A DNA stretch of 64,000 bases from Breviolum minutum Mf 1.05b.01 (GCA_000507305.1 DF239101.1:124001-188000); one strand, 5' to 3'. Counted from the stretch's first letter, positions 11,946-25,254 are shown. A program made the numbers and translations. The notes: generated by a model from the letters alone, not told the origin.

Positions 11946-12525
11946 TGATGTTTGTGTGGGTTTCACACAGGCTGTTATGAAAACGCCCAATCTAATTCTG
12001 AGAGACACCAAATGGATGGTGAAGAGCTCATGATGATGGGGAATTCAAGAATAATAAGTGGTTAACCCATATTCCTGAGTATATCCCTTTCACATTAAAA
12101 CAAACCATTCAGGATTTGACGGACATTGCCCTCTTCAGTTTCATGCAATATTAGAAGCGGTGACACGGGAAACAGCCAAGGTAATGAGAAAGAAAATGAA
12201 AGAAACACTTATGTGCGATCAATGAAGGTAGCTCTTTCTGATGGCTTGACCAATATGAAACAATCATCAGCAATCTGGAGGGACATCAAGGGGTCAAAGT
12301 ACAGGAAATGCCTGGCTACAATAGATTCATTATGATTCAATCTTTGGGTGCCATGCTCAAAAACCACCAAGATGTTCTCACCATTTCAGAGTCCGAGGCA
12401 ACAGTTCTTTGGTGTCTAGGGGCAATTCGTCACCTCTGCAAGACCTCCGTTCATCTTATTCTTTGTTCAAAAATAAATGACCAACCTTACTTTTCTGGGT
12501 ATTCGGCGGATCTTCTTCAACCAAC

Positions 12526-12624
12526 CTTCAAATTCGATGGCCACAGCAGCAATTCGCCTCCATTTTTCAGCAAGTCCAACGCCACTTGACTCTGCGACGC
12601 TCGGCCACAAGCCTCAATCACCGC
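12526..12624 (-). CDS. Candidate PPR-like exon
   Basis: 99 bp (33 codons) between a TTGCCTACAG acceptor and a GTTGGT donor, GC-rich. It encodes AVIEACGRASQSQVALDLL followed by KNGGELLLWPSNLK. The AC(G/E)-x-A-x-x-x-x-x-A-L-x-L-L spacing is that of one pentatricopeptide repeat, a helix-turn-helix unit used in organelle RNA binding, and 33 codons is close to one repeat (35). One degenerate repeat alone is weak evidence. Confidence 0.38.
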
Positions 12625-13319
12625 CTGTAGGCAACCAAGGAGATGAATGTTTGAGCTTTTCGCAGTCGTGAAGGGGGCAGTGATGTCATCAATTTCAGTT
12701 TCAATGCACATCAAAAAAATGAGTAGCAATGCATGAGAAACACGGCATTTTTAAATATCTTCAAATCTTCAACCCATTGACTAAACCTTCTGTGACCTTT
12801 TTGTTGGAACCTTTGAACCCTGACGATGTCAAGATTCTGCGCGTGTTTGTACATTGCACAAGCCACAGAAACATATAGAAACATCACAAAAACGTTTAAC
12901 CAGTCTCGAGCCAAGCATCTGTGGGCGTGAATTCGTCACCTGCAGGCCCCAACGAGTGGAGGTGGTAACATGTCCCATGTCCATCCATGTCCCATGATCA
13001 GTGGCTAGCGTCTAGAATGTACACAAAAGATCAAGATCACAAAATAAAATGCTGGTGTGAGATAATATCTATTAATAGTAATGTGATGCCAACTCCATCA
13101 CCGAGTTGAATGTGTTTTATAAATGCGGTCCAGTCACATCCCCACTTTCATGCACGACACATATTTAAAAATGCCATCATACTAAAACTCAGCTCACTGT
13201 CAAGCAGCATGCAAGAATAAGAACTTCAGAACCGAACAAGGGTAAACAAACATGCTGACAAACATGCTGCACTACTACAGCAATCAAGGTGAACACCTCA
13301 CTTTGGTTCATCGCTTGAG

Positions 13320-13439
13320 CTTCCAGCCCATCGGTTTCGTTTTAATCAACCCCCCGCCCTGCTTGGACCTTCCATGGAATCCCAGAATGTCATAGCAAAC
13401 TTCCATGCACCACCAACACCACACCTTGGAGAAAGTCAG
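13320..13439 (+). CDS. Candidate plus-strand exon
   Basis: 40 codons ending at a CAG|GTGATC donor, starting after CGCTTGAG. Encodes a Pro-rich segment (RFNQPPALLGPSMES, NVIANFHAPPTPHLGESQ). The GC content is above the flanks. Not recognised. Confidence 0.3.
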
Positions 13440-13444
13440 GTGAT

Positions 13445-14995
13445 CAGGTAGGAACGAAATGGAGGATATAATTCTTGGATGATGCACATACAAATATTGA
13501 AATAGAAGAATACGTATATGTCTTGAAATATATATATATATACAATAATACTATAATAATGTACATACATATATATATATAATATATTGTATGTGTGTGT
13601 GCATATGCACTGGCTATAGGGAAGAAAAATCAGACTCTTGGATGTTTGTTTCATCAACTGCGTGCTTGACTGACAAAAGTCAAGTTCAAAACATCAACAA
13701 TCAAGTTATCAACAGGAACATCTAATACAATCCTATTATAAATTAAACAATTCAAATCGAACTTGAAGTTTCAATACAATCTATATACGCTATTTGAAAA
13801 GACCTTGATGTCCCCATGATCCTATCGAAACCAGCTTAAAGTTTACTGTGATTTCGTTGGCCTTTCGACTGCAACATCCTAGGAATTTCAGCTTGACTTA
13901 CTCTGACTTGTTGATGACAATGCCTAGTAAACTATTATATATGGTTGTTGAATGGTTTTCATTCTAAGCTATTGTATATTGTATTATATTATCATATATG
14001 GTTATTGGATCAAATTATACTCAAATATTTGATCTTGCTAAACAAATGAAGTCAACTGGAGCAACAAGTCTCTTTCAGTTGTGAATCCACCGAACCCGCG
14101 ATCGAGACACGCAAGGATACATGCATTAAGACCCACTGCAGATGGTACCACCAGATGATCTTGGCACCTGAAGGGACACAGATCGATGGTTCAGAAATCC
14201 GACAACTCACCAGTTGGAAAGGTACAGCAGTTGAAATCCCATTATGAAAACAAGGTTTTAGCACCATCCCAGGTCCCAGGTGGTTGTTTTGGGATTTCTG
14301 CAGCATCAACCGTAGGTGTGGACTTTTTCATACAATAATTTTGAACACAAAATGCAAAAACCACCAAGTGAATCTGTTGAAATGCTATGAATGTGGATGG
14401 ATTGCAAGTTACAAAGTCATTTTACTACAGTAAATCAAGAGACATCACCGTCGAACATCAAGCAAAGAAGTTACTGGTGTTTTTCTTGTGTTGTGGAGTC
14501 CTATGAAGCAACAAAGTACCCAAGCTAAAGTCAAACCAAATTCAGTAGCAAATGTGGTAAATTGTCAAGAACCAAAACAGGATGCAAATATGACAGAGTG
14601 TACATAGGTCAACAGGATGCTTGCAGCATTAGCAACAAGTATATTCAATTAGCTCTTGAATCCCATAATGCTCCAATTTCCGAACCTCAGTCAACTGTCG
14701 TTGGGGGGAGAGCTTGTTTGACACTTTTCAAAAGTCTTCCCACAAGGTATCCAAGGAGCCCTAGAAAAACCAACAGATCTGAAATCACTCATCACCTCAC
14801 CTTGCTGCCAGCGCTAAAGACCACTGAGATCCTTCCTATGCAAAAGGAAACCAATGGCCAAGCAAGCAACACCAATGAAATAAAGACATGAACATATAAA
14901 ACTTGATATTTTCATGATATAGATATAGACGGTATAGATCTCATTTTTGGCCAAACTTTGGCGGCTTTGTTTCTGATGAACATACGGAACACATC
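13445..14995. other. AT-rich DNA with TA repeats and a probable MITE remnant
   Basis: 13520-13610 is rich in TATA. 14240-14315 resembles the right half of MITE family B (CACCATCCCAGG, GGTGGTTGTTTTGGGATTTC), so a decayed copy is likely. No convincing exon was found. Confidence 0.4.
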
Positions 14996-14999
14996 TGTA

Positions 15000-15097
15000 C
15001 TAGTTGGTGGTTTCAACCCATTTGAAAAATATTAGTCAACTTGGATCATTTCTCCAAATAGGGATGAAAATAAACAATCTTTGAAACCACCACCCAG
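15000..15097. mobile_element. MITE family A, copy 1 (4 bp target site)
   Basis: 98 bp with terminal inverted repeats CTAGTTGGTGGTTTCAA and TTGAAACCACCACCCAG, flanked by a perfect 4 bp duplication, TGTA. The interior has a conserved core (AAAATATTAGTCAA, GGATCATTTCTCC, GGGATGAAAATAAA). No coding capacity. Other copies are at 19843, 41597 (split), 49930 and 56359. Confidence 0.88.
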
Positions 15098-15104
15098 TGT
15101 AAAT

Positions 15105-18100
15105 GTTAATGCATGCTAGTCCTTTCTCAGTATTGATAGCAGGCACTCACAACGAAACACTGGATATGCCCCTCCCCCCCCAAAAAAAGCTCCGGTAAAT
15201 GGGAGAATTATCCGGCTCTCACCTGGTTCGCCAAATTGTTGAACTATCAACAGCGAAATGACATGAAACACACTGGACACCTGACAGGCGTAGATCAGTG
15301 CGCCCAGCAACTGCCCATCCATGGACACACCAGGGAAAGACCTCAGGGTAGTGACGTCTGATGTATCAGAAAATGGAATATAATTTGGATATATACATAC
15401 ATAAATCCAAAAGAAAATAATACATCAAATCAATATCCATTATGTTGTCGTTTCAACCGATTTGCAAGGATACTGTATACAGAAAATAATCGGTCAATTG
15501 GAAAATCTCCCCCTAGTGGATGTGAATACATTTAGCACTTGGCAAGCATCCTTCTTTAGAACTTGATTTCAGTGTTCCAAGAGCTTGCAGGCAAACAATA
15601 ACCTCTGAGCATGATATTTTTACATGCAATATGTGATCACCAATCTATTTAGCCACCAATCACCCCCCAACCGCTGTCATAAGGCCCCCCAACGACACTT
15701 GCAAGGCGTTTCGCCAACGCTGTGCTGATGCGCAGGCTGAGGTTAAGCTACTCAAAGTGCCCAGGTGAGGTCCTTGTTTTCAGAGTTGGGGAAGGAATCC
15801 TTGAATAGACACTGGATCTCAACTTGACAATTTAACCTGGGATCAAAACATGGTGGAACATCTGGCTACCTGTATGGATACGGCAATAATTACATGACAT
15901 GTAGAATTCATCATAATATACATGAATATACATGATATGATCTGCACAAACTATGGATAAATGGGATGCAATGAAACCGGGATCACAAAGAAACACAAAG
16001 ACTCCGGATCCTCAATAATTTTTCAACCATCAATTGATTGTCTACTTTACATTCAGAACATTTTTAGAAGAGTTCATTTGCCAAGAATGACGACGCAAAT
16101 GATCGAATCTTGGAGCCCTGATTTTCCATTCAGTTTGGAGGGGTTGTGAAATGATCAATTTTCCTGAGAAAAAGGGATCTAAATGGCTTCACTTTGGCCA
16201 GCTTAACTGTAGTTATCTCCCAAATCATGAGCTAGGTTTTGATGGTGTTGGACGTCCATCGCATCATATCGCATCTAAAAAGGCATGGTGGATATTGATC
16301 ATACACCTTTGAAAGCGTAGCCTTTGGCCCCGCTTTCATGCCCCTTTCGTGGCTGCAGTGGGGTGCAAGCAAGATCACACTCGTCACTCCCATACTCAAA
16401 ATCAAATATATACTAGTTGATGTAGGACACAATTTTTTCATCACCATTTCATCACCTCCCCTCTCCCACAATTGGTTTCCCTCTCCCCAAGTCCCACAGG
16501 ACCTCGTCCAAGTGCCAAAGCTTGTCGCCATTGACTGGTCTCCTATGGGGCGAAAGAGTTTTTCAACGGAGTGCTGGGGCACATCTCAATGAAATCCGGC
16601 TGAACAAAAAGGATTCATTAGCATCCCTAATCAAATTGGGTGTAATGTACACTGTACACTACAATAAAACGTTAACCATAATAAGTATAACGCCGATTTT
16701 TCTGGTCTGGTTTGTGTGGCTCAATTCTTACATATAGCTCCGCAAGTCTGAACATCATGATTAAGATTTCCAAAGCTGGGGTTCCTCTCTCCATGAATTC
16801 AGGTTCCATGATCATGTCGGTTCCTCCGTCAGAAACTATCAGTAGCGGCAGTAGTGCCAATAATACTTTCTTCCAAAGACTTATAACTTATAACCCAATG
16901 ATACCCAATGGCATGAAGTTGGAATTCTTCTTCGCAAAATGTGGAGAGGCGCTGAACGCTGAACTACTGCTGGCCATGTGAGCGGTTAAGAGCTGATGGA
17001 TTGATTATCCGAGAGACACATCTGGTGAGTAGTCGAGTATTCATAAATAATCCAGTAATTGGGATGCTCCCAATCAAAGTACACCTAAGAATGGCAAGTG
17101 AAAGTTTCTACAAAAAAAGAGCCTAATAATGCCAGTGACCTTCGTTACTGGATAAACTGAGTAGGAGAGAACCCCAATCTATACGTCTATTCTGGAATTT
17201 GACAGAAGTATTTCAAAGTCCACATGCTGAAGTGTCGTGATACACATCTAATTAGCTTTAGGTCTGCTAATATCATTTGAATATGCCCATGACGTGGATA
17301 AAGGTGGATGAATGGAATATAAAGGACTCCGCCTGCCCAACAAAAAAATCCCCTGGCCCTGAAGAACCTGCAAACAGGGGTTGATGACCAACCCAAACAA
17401 TGCACTATAAAGATCAAATTTGCAAATCCTTCCGAACATTATCGTTTGGTTGATCCCTAATAATACAGGACAATACAGGTATGTCTCAAGTCAAACCTGA
17501 AACAAGACTTAAATTCCTTCATTTTTAGTGTACTGATAGATGCTGGCCTGTGACATCCCATGATCCCCCCACCTTAAAACACTTCGTCGATGTGCTGAGC
17601 CCAGCTGCATCTGGCTGTACACCCTGGAGATGGGCGGTTTGAGGATAAAACCCTGGATGACCAAAATTCCACCTAGCTTGTGTATCGACTGAGTTGGCTC
17701 CTCAACTATTGAAAGGGGAAATGCTATGGACAATAGGGAATACATCAAATCCCTCAGCTTACAAGGAACATCTCGAAGTGTATATCAACAAAAAAACATA
17801 TGTTGACAGCGAAATCGAAAGATGAACAACAACGGAAAAAGAAACCAATCTGATCAACCACCAGTATGGCCTTTAAGCACTCGAGAACCAATGGCCAATG
17901 AAGCCCCTGCAAAAGGCCAAACCCATCCGGTTGCCCGTGTGGTCAGGGAAAGGTCTGGGTCTTATGGTAGTTGTAGGAACTTGCTTGGTACAAAGATGTG
18001 CGACTTGTCTTGACCTGTCTGAAATCATCATCTACAGACCTACAGACTTAGCTTGGAACATGCGATTACAAAGCCTGCCCTCAGTGATCCTTCTTTGGCG

Positions 18101-19480
18101 AAGACTCCCATTATGATAGATCCAAGATCCTAGAGTCCAGAACATCACTATGGCGGCACAAATCCTGACTCCCAACAACCTGACCAAGTCTAAGCATGGG
18201 CCTGTGCCCAAGCACCAATTACCCCGTTGTAGAAAACCATGTCCAAATGAATTCGCTGTGAAGCTCCCATCCTGCAGTTGCCACGAGATGGGCCTGAGAT
18301 ACACCATTACCTCTATCAGCATGAGGTTAGAGAAGGAATAGAGTTGGGTATCTCATCTATCTGGCAAAAAACAACATAATTCACTGCATTCTTGGGGAAT
18401 TCCCTCTTAAATCAGAACTCTTTTCAGGAAGCAGTTAGAGGTCAGGATTGCCTTTTGCCGCAGATTCTATACAATTAAACTATGTAGGATCAATCATAGC
18501 AGTTCTATATTGGAAAACAAATCCCTCATCCCTGATGTGGGACACATGTCCTTTCCATCATCAACGCCTTTCGCCAGCCAGTTCCACCTGGGGACTCAAC
18601 AGGGGACCAAGCTGGAAAGGTTCCATATGTGCCCAAGACAATATGCACAATAACCATACGTATTGATATGTGAATAGAATAGAATAGAAGAAAACCATGT
18701 ATCTATATATATATATTTAAATACCAGGTGATTCAAAATGGCCTTTTGATCCCCTAGTTGCAGGTCACTTAACCTTTGAAGGGGTCACTTAACCATCCCA
18801 AAAAGGGCACAAAGAATTGCCAGGTATACAAATATTATCATGATGTCATGTATATAATACACATTTCTGAAGAGATTTTGACCCAAATCATCATCAGAGA
18901 GTGTGAACCTAACCAGCATCCTACATGTGAGGAACTATAGCATCTTACATATATCCATCGATTTTAATATCTCAAAAATCCATGTGTCACACAATACCAT
19001 TCTTCATCAATGTAATCTAATACTGCAAATTGCCCAGAAATTCCAAACCAACCAAACCTTGCTTCTTGGTAGTAGGGAATTCTTTACAAGGATCATCCTT
19101 CAAGAAAGACTAAAGGTATCTAAACGGAACGTGGTTTGGGTTACTGCAAATGGTACCCCTGGCTACGCTGCAGCCCGACCCGGTGACCCCACACCTTGAG
19201 ATCCTGTCATGGCTACGTTGAGGCTTATGCAATTTGGCACTAAACTCCTGACGGAGCCATGGAGTTTTTGGAACCCGGAGATGCAGCCAAAATCTGAGAA
19301 AATACGGCAGATCATTCTATGTAAAATAGATTATGTTTAATATCATGTTAATATACGAGTAGATATTGCACAGAACACACAGCTAATGCTTATATACTGA
19401 GTATGTATTGATATCTATCTTACATTGTATACATATAGTCAATTGACTGTATGATACAATCTCAAGAAAACACTGCTGGC
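15105..19480. other. Mostly non-coding; no secure gene
   Basis: A weak family A-like remnant may lie at 15440-15540. Several minus-strand ORFs (16232-16582, 17187-17417, 18032-18322) lack paired splice signals. A minus-strand segment at 16727-16822 (MEPEFMERGTPALEILIMM) precedes a GTAAGA donor and may be an exon, but its acceptor is unclear. A TATA microsatellite is at 18703-18720. Confidence 0.35.
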
Positions 19481-19482
19481 TA

Positions 19483-19555
19483 TCAACGGTTAGCACCCGC
19501 CTTGACGACATCTGGTCCAACCTTTCCATCAAACGTGGCCAGGAACGGCTCAAAC
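19483..19555 (-). CDS. Candidate short terminal exon
   Basis: 73 bp after a GCCATCACTGCAG acceptor, ending in TGA. It encodes FEPFLATFDGKVGPDVVK plus AGANR. GC-rich in AT-rich surroundings. An overlapping ATG-initiated frame (MAAITAGLSRSWPRLMER) is also open and cannot be excluded. Family not recognised. Confidence 0.35.
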
Positions 19556-19842
19556 CTGCAGTGATGGCAGCCATCTGGCGAATTGAATGGCTGATTTAAA
19601 TCCACTTAGGAAATGCCTTAGACACATATTCAATATTTTTAATCCCTTTCAAAAAACAGTGTCTGTGATAAAGAAAGCACCACTCTTGAAGTAAGTGGAT
19701 GGCAAAACGATGCAACAACGTGTTTTGTGTTTTTTTTGAACGTGCTGTTGGTCCCTGCTAACTTTTGGATGTTCTAAGCTGAACTTTCTCAGTCTCAAAT
19801 GTCGTCAAGTCCGAATTACCTGAAAACTCTCCCTATTCAAGA

Positions 19843-19945
19843 CTAGTTGGTGGTTTCAACCCATCAGCCATCAAAACAATGTCAGATTGGATCACTACCC
19901 CAGGTGGAGGTGAAAAGAAAAAAATATTTTGAAACCATCACCTAG
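19843..19945. mobile_element. MITE family A, copy 2
   Basis: 103 bp with TIRs CTAGTTGGTGGTTTCAA and TTGAAACCATCACCTAG. The flanking 4-mers AAGA/GAGA are an imperfect target duplication. The interior is more diverged than in copies 1 and 4. Confidence 0.8.
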
Positions 19946-20183
19946 GAGAGACCCACAGCCAAAAGGCTACGATTTGGCATGGTGGTTGCCAGTTTCTGAT
20001 TGATTTCATTTGACTGAAAGAAGTGGATTATAAACCCACCATACCCCATTCAGGATCATTTAACAATGGGGCTATAACCCGAGTATATACCCAACCGTTT
20101 AACACCTTCTATGGGAACAGCCTAGTAAAACAGCAATTCAAAGCGACACTACCCCATCCGTCATCATTCACCCCAGCCTTCAG

Positions 20184-20316
20184 CCTGCAAAAGGGCGCTG
20201 TGACCTATCTGATCCTGGACTCAAAAGAAAAACTGCAGTTGGACCATGGATGTTGGCTCTGTGGCAAGTATTGGGATAGCAAAGATTTGGTGCTTACACT
20301 GAACAAAAATGCACAA
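20184..20316 (+). CDS. Candidate plus-strand exon
   Basis: About 44 codons after a CAGCCTTCAG acceptor and before a GTAGGT donor. Encodes KGAVTYLILDSKEKLQLD followed by HGCWLCGKYWDSKDLVL. The CWLC pair could bind metal but is isolated. The frame stays open for about 40 codons on either side, so the boundaries are uncertain. No family is recognised. Confidence 0.38.
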
Positions 20317-20429
20317 GTAGGTGTTTCTTCAAACGTGCAACATGTTGCAAGTTATGCCGACGTCACAGAACCTATATTACTGCTTTGGGGGAGTGAGTCT
20401 TTAACAAAGATTTTCAAGGTACGAGTATG

Positions 20430-21125
20430 ACCTGTTGATTGCTTTTTAAATTGGGTGGATACTCCTCAATTGCTAACACACATCGCATCCTTTTATTGAG
20501 AAAGCTGCCGGCAGCCCAGCGTCCAGGGTTACAGCTTGTTGTGGCAGCCAGCTATGAAGATCCAACACCAAAGACCAGCGTTGCCTTCGGCAAAGGGGGA
20601 AAAAAAAGAAGTTCGAAGCAAAACTCATCAAACGTACACTTTAAACATCTTCAAACAAGACACTCTCTCTTTGCTGATGCTGCATAGTTGCGAGTTCATT
20701 TCATGTCCAGGTCTGCATATACAAAAGAATGATTGAAGTAATTAATGTCTATACACGAACTGAATTGAACGAGTGGCGCATGTCCCTAGAACATATGTCC
20801 AAACGTGACATGCATCATCTCATGCATAGACTGCATAAATGTTCGATGCTCACATTTTGCAATGAGGTAGAAAAAAATAAGAATCTCTACATACAGCACA
20901 ATCATAGAAAATGTCTATATAATATTTATATTATAGTATGGATTATGTTATATTCCGATCTACTTTATCAGCCTCAACTAGACTTCCATCCCTTGCTCTT
21001 CCCGCCTAGCGAAGGAGGTTAGTACCACATTGGCTGTAGCGCTCATCGATGGTTGGAGTTTTGCATTGATGGCTTCACGTAACAACGAGGTGGCAGCCTG
21101 TGTTCATCCAACGGGGTGAGACCCA
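20430..21125. other. Non-coding AT-rich DNA
   Basis: Short ORFs on the plus strand only; no splice-supported exon seen. Confidence 0.35.
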
Positions 21126-21128
21126 AAA

Positions 21129-21266
21129 GACCCGATGATGACGATAACAATGACAATGATGAGGACGACAATGATCCTGATAAACTGATAAGGATAAACA
21201 TGCCGATGATGATTCGCTGATGATGATGGTGATGATGATGATGATGATGATGATGATAAATATCAG
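21129..21266. repeat. GAT-rich microsatellite
   Basis: Imperfect GATGA/GAC repeats becoming nearly pure (GAT)n from about 21218 to 21266. The poly-His/poly-Ile frames on the minus strand are repeat artefacts. Confidence 0.92.
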
Positions 21267-21650
21267 GACTGTGATTATGATGCTGCATGCCATAATGTGT
21301 GTCGTTGCAGCCTCTCGTGCCGCCACCACATCACCAACATCATGATGAGCATGGAGGTACCACCCAAATCGTCCTCGTAGTAGTTTTATGTACCTGTATT
21401 GCAAATATGACTTACGTACGGTATCATTTCCGGACATAAAAAAAGTCTGCCTATAGTGACGCCCTAGACAGTTCCTATGACCTTTGCGTACCTGCCTGCA
21501 GACAATTAATCTACGAATCATCAAAGATGAATGCAATTAATGCTATAAAGCCCATCTTCTCAGAAATATCGAATCATCTTCTATCATCCCTCTCCTGACT
21601 GCTTTAAAAAAAAATGAAACACATACTTTAACAAATCAAAAACATCTCAC

Positions 21651-21763
21651 CCCCAAGCCTGCCATTGTGAAGATTCACAGCAAACAGCCAATAGGGAACT
21701 ATAGCTGTAAGCATCTTTGGCTATGAAATTAAGCTGCAACGCCAGCTGCCAAAGTCCAGCTGT
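21651..21763 (-). CDS. PPR-repeat exon
   Basis: 113 bp exon with a textbook acceptor: a (CT)n tract, read as (GA)n on the plus strand, followed by CCAG. It ends at a G|GTGAGA donor. It encodes AGLWQLALQLNFIAKDAYSY then SSLLAVCCESSQWQAWG. The W-x-x-A-L-x-L...D-x-x-S-Y-x-x-L-L-x-x-C...QW spacing is that of successive PPR units. PPR proteins usually act in chloroplast or mitochondrial RNA processing. Other PPR-like exons on the same strand lie at 24.4-27.4, 37.1 and 40-44 kb. Confidence 0.5.
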
Positions 21764-21869
21764 CTGGAGAGAGAGAGAGAGTAGTTTTTTGTTTCGTCGT
21801 GCCCACCATGTCAATGTCATGTTTGATTGTTTGAGAAAGATGTAAAATGACCACAAAAGAATCTAGTAT

Positions 21870-24360
21870 AGTATAGGCAGTATAGGGTCATGTTATGTCA
21901 TGTGACACTTTTCACAGATCAAAACATCCATTTTAGATATCTTAGCATCTTACACCAACCGTTAGGGTATCCGTAACATTATACTTATTCAATCAAAACT
22001 ATTTCTCGGAGAAAGGTCATGGAATCCTGCGCCGTGAGTCCATTACATCAAATCGTAAGCTCATCCCATTCATCAGGTGGTTGAGCACACGTCTTGGAAC
22101 TCAATACACCATCTCTGTCTGAAGCCAATTTAGATTGGACAACGATGGCAACAACGCCACTATCACCACTTGAATCACCTTCTCCGATCATGCCAAAATC
22201 CGACAGGTAAGCAGCTTTAGATCTTACCTCTTAACATCAACTGCATCTCGTCAAATTACAGCATGGATACAGCACCTGGGAACCCTTAAAATCAAAGCCC
22301 AAGCGGCTTCTCATATAGACGAAAGCAATAACCAATAGTTTTATGATATTCTCTGATGACTTCAAGACCTGACATCATTACAAATTTCATTATATCTCCC
22401 CCATGATTTTCCCACGTGCCTTACATGCTTCCAATGCTAAGTTCAATGCAATCTGATGTTGTTCTACACTCCTGATGGCATCAATCTGGGAAATGGTGGC
22501 TCTTTGACGAAGACTTAAGTAAGCGTAAACGTAGCAACAAACAAATTGTGACACATGATATAAAACCAGGAGAACCGTTCAGATCAGTGGTTTTCTCGTT
22601 TTGCCAGCCGGATCCCCTCTTAATCATTCCAACTGAGGCGTCTCTTGTTTCAAGCAAAGAAAAGACCGGCACACACGTGTTTCTTACAAACAATCTGAAC
22701 ATCTAAAATGTCTTGAAAAACACAACTTGGTTTCTGATGATTTCTGTTTATCTTAAATAGACTGTCATGTGGCATGCCTGAAGGGTGAGCAATGGACAAC
22801 CCGTTACGCATAGCTTCACCCCATTGGATGTATGAACTTCCAGTCCTGAAGTTGCACAAGACCGTCTTCCAGGCACTTTCGTGGTGCCAAGCATTCAAGG
22901 CTAGCAGCATAGCATCCTGGTAGCTCCCGTTGCTCACTTTTTCCAGCAATTCGACATCGATAATTCATCCATCAATTCCGTACAACATGGGTATCAATAG
23001 TATTTCGTGAAACTGCAGGAAGACATGAAACCATGAACCAACAGAATCTAAGAATCTGCAAAAAACTCAACAATACAACAGTCATAATAGTATCATCCAC
23101 AATAGTGTCGTAATAGTATCATAGAAGTAGCAAAATAGTGTCACAATCATCAAAATCGTATCATAATCATGATGGAAGGACCACATGTGACTGTCTGCAG
23201 CTCCAGCCTCTCGCAAAGAGGATGGGCTACTTCCTTTGCGGACCAAAATCACGTGGTCGCCGGCACAGGATATGTGACTGCACATTTCTATTGCAAACGC
23301 AAAGTGATCTCAACTAACCATATGATTTTGCGCATCTGCTTCAATGTATATAATTTGATGTATTTTGAGGGAGTGTGAAAGGCAAGCTCACTGACTCTTG
23401 ATAGAAATGTAGTAAAATGATCGTTTCACTAAGTCACTAAGTCAGGTATCAATTGAGATATACTTGGATATCAATGGAACAAAACATGATAAAAAATGAT
23501 GTCAAGATTTGAAGTTCCCACATTCACTGAGTTTTTTTTTTTTTCCGGGGGACATTTTCTCTGAAGCCACCCGCTATCAACCAAGGTGCGTGGTAAATGA
23601 GATGCAACACGTTGAGAAGTCATGTCTCGGACGAGAAGTGACAGACCCAAGTTGTGGATGTCAATTCGAAACTACCGTGTGTCTTTTTCGTCTTAAAACA
23701 TTCCCGGATGAAACCATGGGTTTAGGGTTAAAGTTCAGGCTTATTCCCAGGATGTTCTGATTGATTTTGATTAATGTTGTTATTAGGGAATGTGTGGGAG
23801 TCTGTAAGTGTGGGCCAGACTCATGATTTGGAACAATATGAGGGATAAAGTAACATGCTGAACCACTTTGAACAAAGGTCCCAAGGGATTAAGGACAAAT
23901 TGAATCAAATTGCTTAAATGCTAGTGGCTATTTGAGGACCCTCAAAACTTGCAAATATCAAACGAACAACAGTTTCAAACAACTTGTCCTGCGACGCATA
24001 TTCAACCTGAACATCTTCCAATTATCAAAGTCATGGTCTAGGGATGACAACTAAGACTCGTTCCAAGAAGTCAAAAGGTTCCGTCTCTATCTGTGCATGT
24101 TCTCTACTTAAGATGTATTCAAGCTTGTTGCTGCCATGATGACACCCACCAGCCTGCAAAATGTCAAACATCAACTAAATGTATATATTTATTTCCCAGA
24201 TGTATGCCCGGTGTACCTGTAAGCGGTAGATATACACAATAATAAAATACAGTTAACAATATAATATAAGTAAATTTACAAACCTACATATACACCACAT
24301 CAAATAACTAAACCTACGTATATTTTAAAAGGCTTTTTCCTAAATGCTAAAACCATAACT
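21870..24360. other. Mostly non-coding, weak exon candidates
   Basis: On the minus strand, 22800-22935 is open in two frames with coding-like content, but the frame and splice sites cannot be chosen. The rest is AT-rich without recognisable elements. Confidence 0.35.
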
Positions 24361-24364
24361 CGCA

Positions 24365-24470
24365 TCATCTTGAGGTGGTGAGGTCTTTCAATCTGTCGCC
24401 TTCCACGAGCTGCATAGCTGACGACCAGGCTGTTGAACGACGAAGGGAAGCCATGGCCTCAGACATGGAT
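24365..24470 (-). CDS. Candidate PPR-like segment
   Basis: The minus-strand frame encodes SMSEAMASLRRSTAWSSAMQ LVEGDRLKDL before a TGA. The A-x-x-x-x-R-x-x-x-W-x-x-A-M-x-L pattern resembles one degenerate PPR unit. No clean acceptor was identified. The same-strand neighbours at 24.6 and 25.1 kb support the reading. Confidence 0.3.
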
Positions 24471-24571
24471 ACATGATACACCCACATAGCCCAAGGGCTG
24501 TTCTTTGCACAAACCAATGATTGCTTGTATCCAGATCCCTCCATTTTCATGCATATCCATCCATGTCCATT

Positions 24572-24698
24572 TTGTTCTCCCAAGGTAAGATGCAATGGCA
24601 TAGTACTGCTCATCTGCCAGGTAGTGCAAGGATTTGCTCCAATGATCATCCGCCTTTGCTGCAAACGCTGCTCGAAGACACAGGGTATCAGCAATGAC
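24572..24698 (-). CDS. Candidate PPR-like exon
   Basis: Begins after a GCTATTGCAG acceptor and encodes VIADTLCLRAAFAAKADDHW, then SKSLHYLADEQYYAIASYL. A-x-x-A-K-A-x-x-x-W-S-K-S-L-x-x-L fits a degenerate PPR helix pair. The donor is uncertain, since the frame stays open beyond the given end. Confidence 0.38.
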
Positions 24699-25043
24699 CT
24701 GCAATAGCACCATAGTGGATTTGGGATGAGAAACGGCATATCCAAATCACGAAACTGAAAATGTGCAATACAAACAAATTGAAGCTGTCTGAAAGAGTCA
24801 CTTGTTTTGATGACGATCGGCTATATCATGTCTTTCGATTCGCTGCAAGAATGAGGTGCTTCCGGGCTCAACATTGAAAGAACCACTCAACATATTGAGG
24901 AGAAAAAATGAAGAGGGAAACTTGTGATGGTTTCAGAAAAAAATAGATTCGATCACCATCAAACACCGTCCATCTGAAACAAACAGACAAAAAAAAATAG
25001 ACACACGCACACACACACGCAAACGTTGTAGGAGTCCTTCTCT

Positions 25044-25165
25044 TCAAATAACACATCCTTCCCATTCCCCCGAAGTTTTCTCTGACACCCTCTGATGCAT
25101 CATGGAGTTCAAGAGTTCCACAGTCCATTGCCATTTTTCTGCACGGCGACCTCGATAGGTAGTAC
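25044..25165 (-). CDS. Candidate PPR-like exon
   Basis: Minus-strand frame RRAEKWQWTVELLNSMMHQR VSEKTSGEWEG, ending at TGA. A-E-K-x-Q-W-x-x-x-x-E-L-L-N-x-M is a standard PPR helix pattern. A second open frame starts at an ATG here (MAMDCGTLELHD), but the PPR frame is the more convincing. The upstream boundary is unclear. Confidence 0.4.
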
Positions 25166-25254
25166 CGGTATGAGGTTGCCGTAGTTGCTGACTTTGCTGC
25201 ATGTTTTTTTTGTTAATTTTGTCATGTTGGTGTGTTTTTTTGCTTTTATTCTAG

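Noticed and set aside
22800-22949. Possible exon, minus strand
   Set aside because: Two frames look coding-like and no acceptor/donor pair decides between them.
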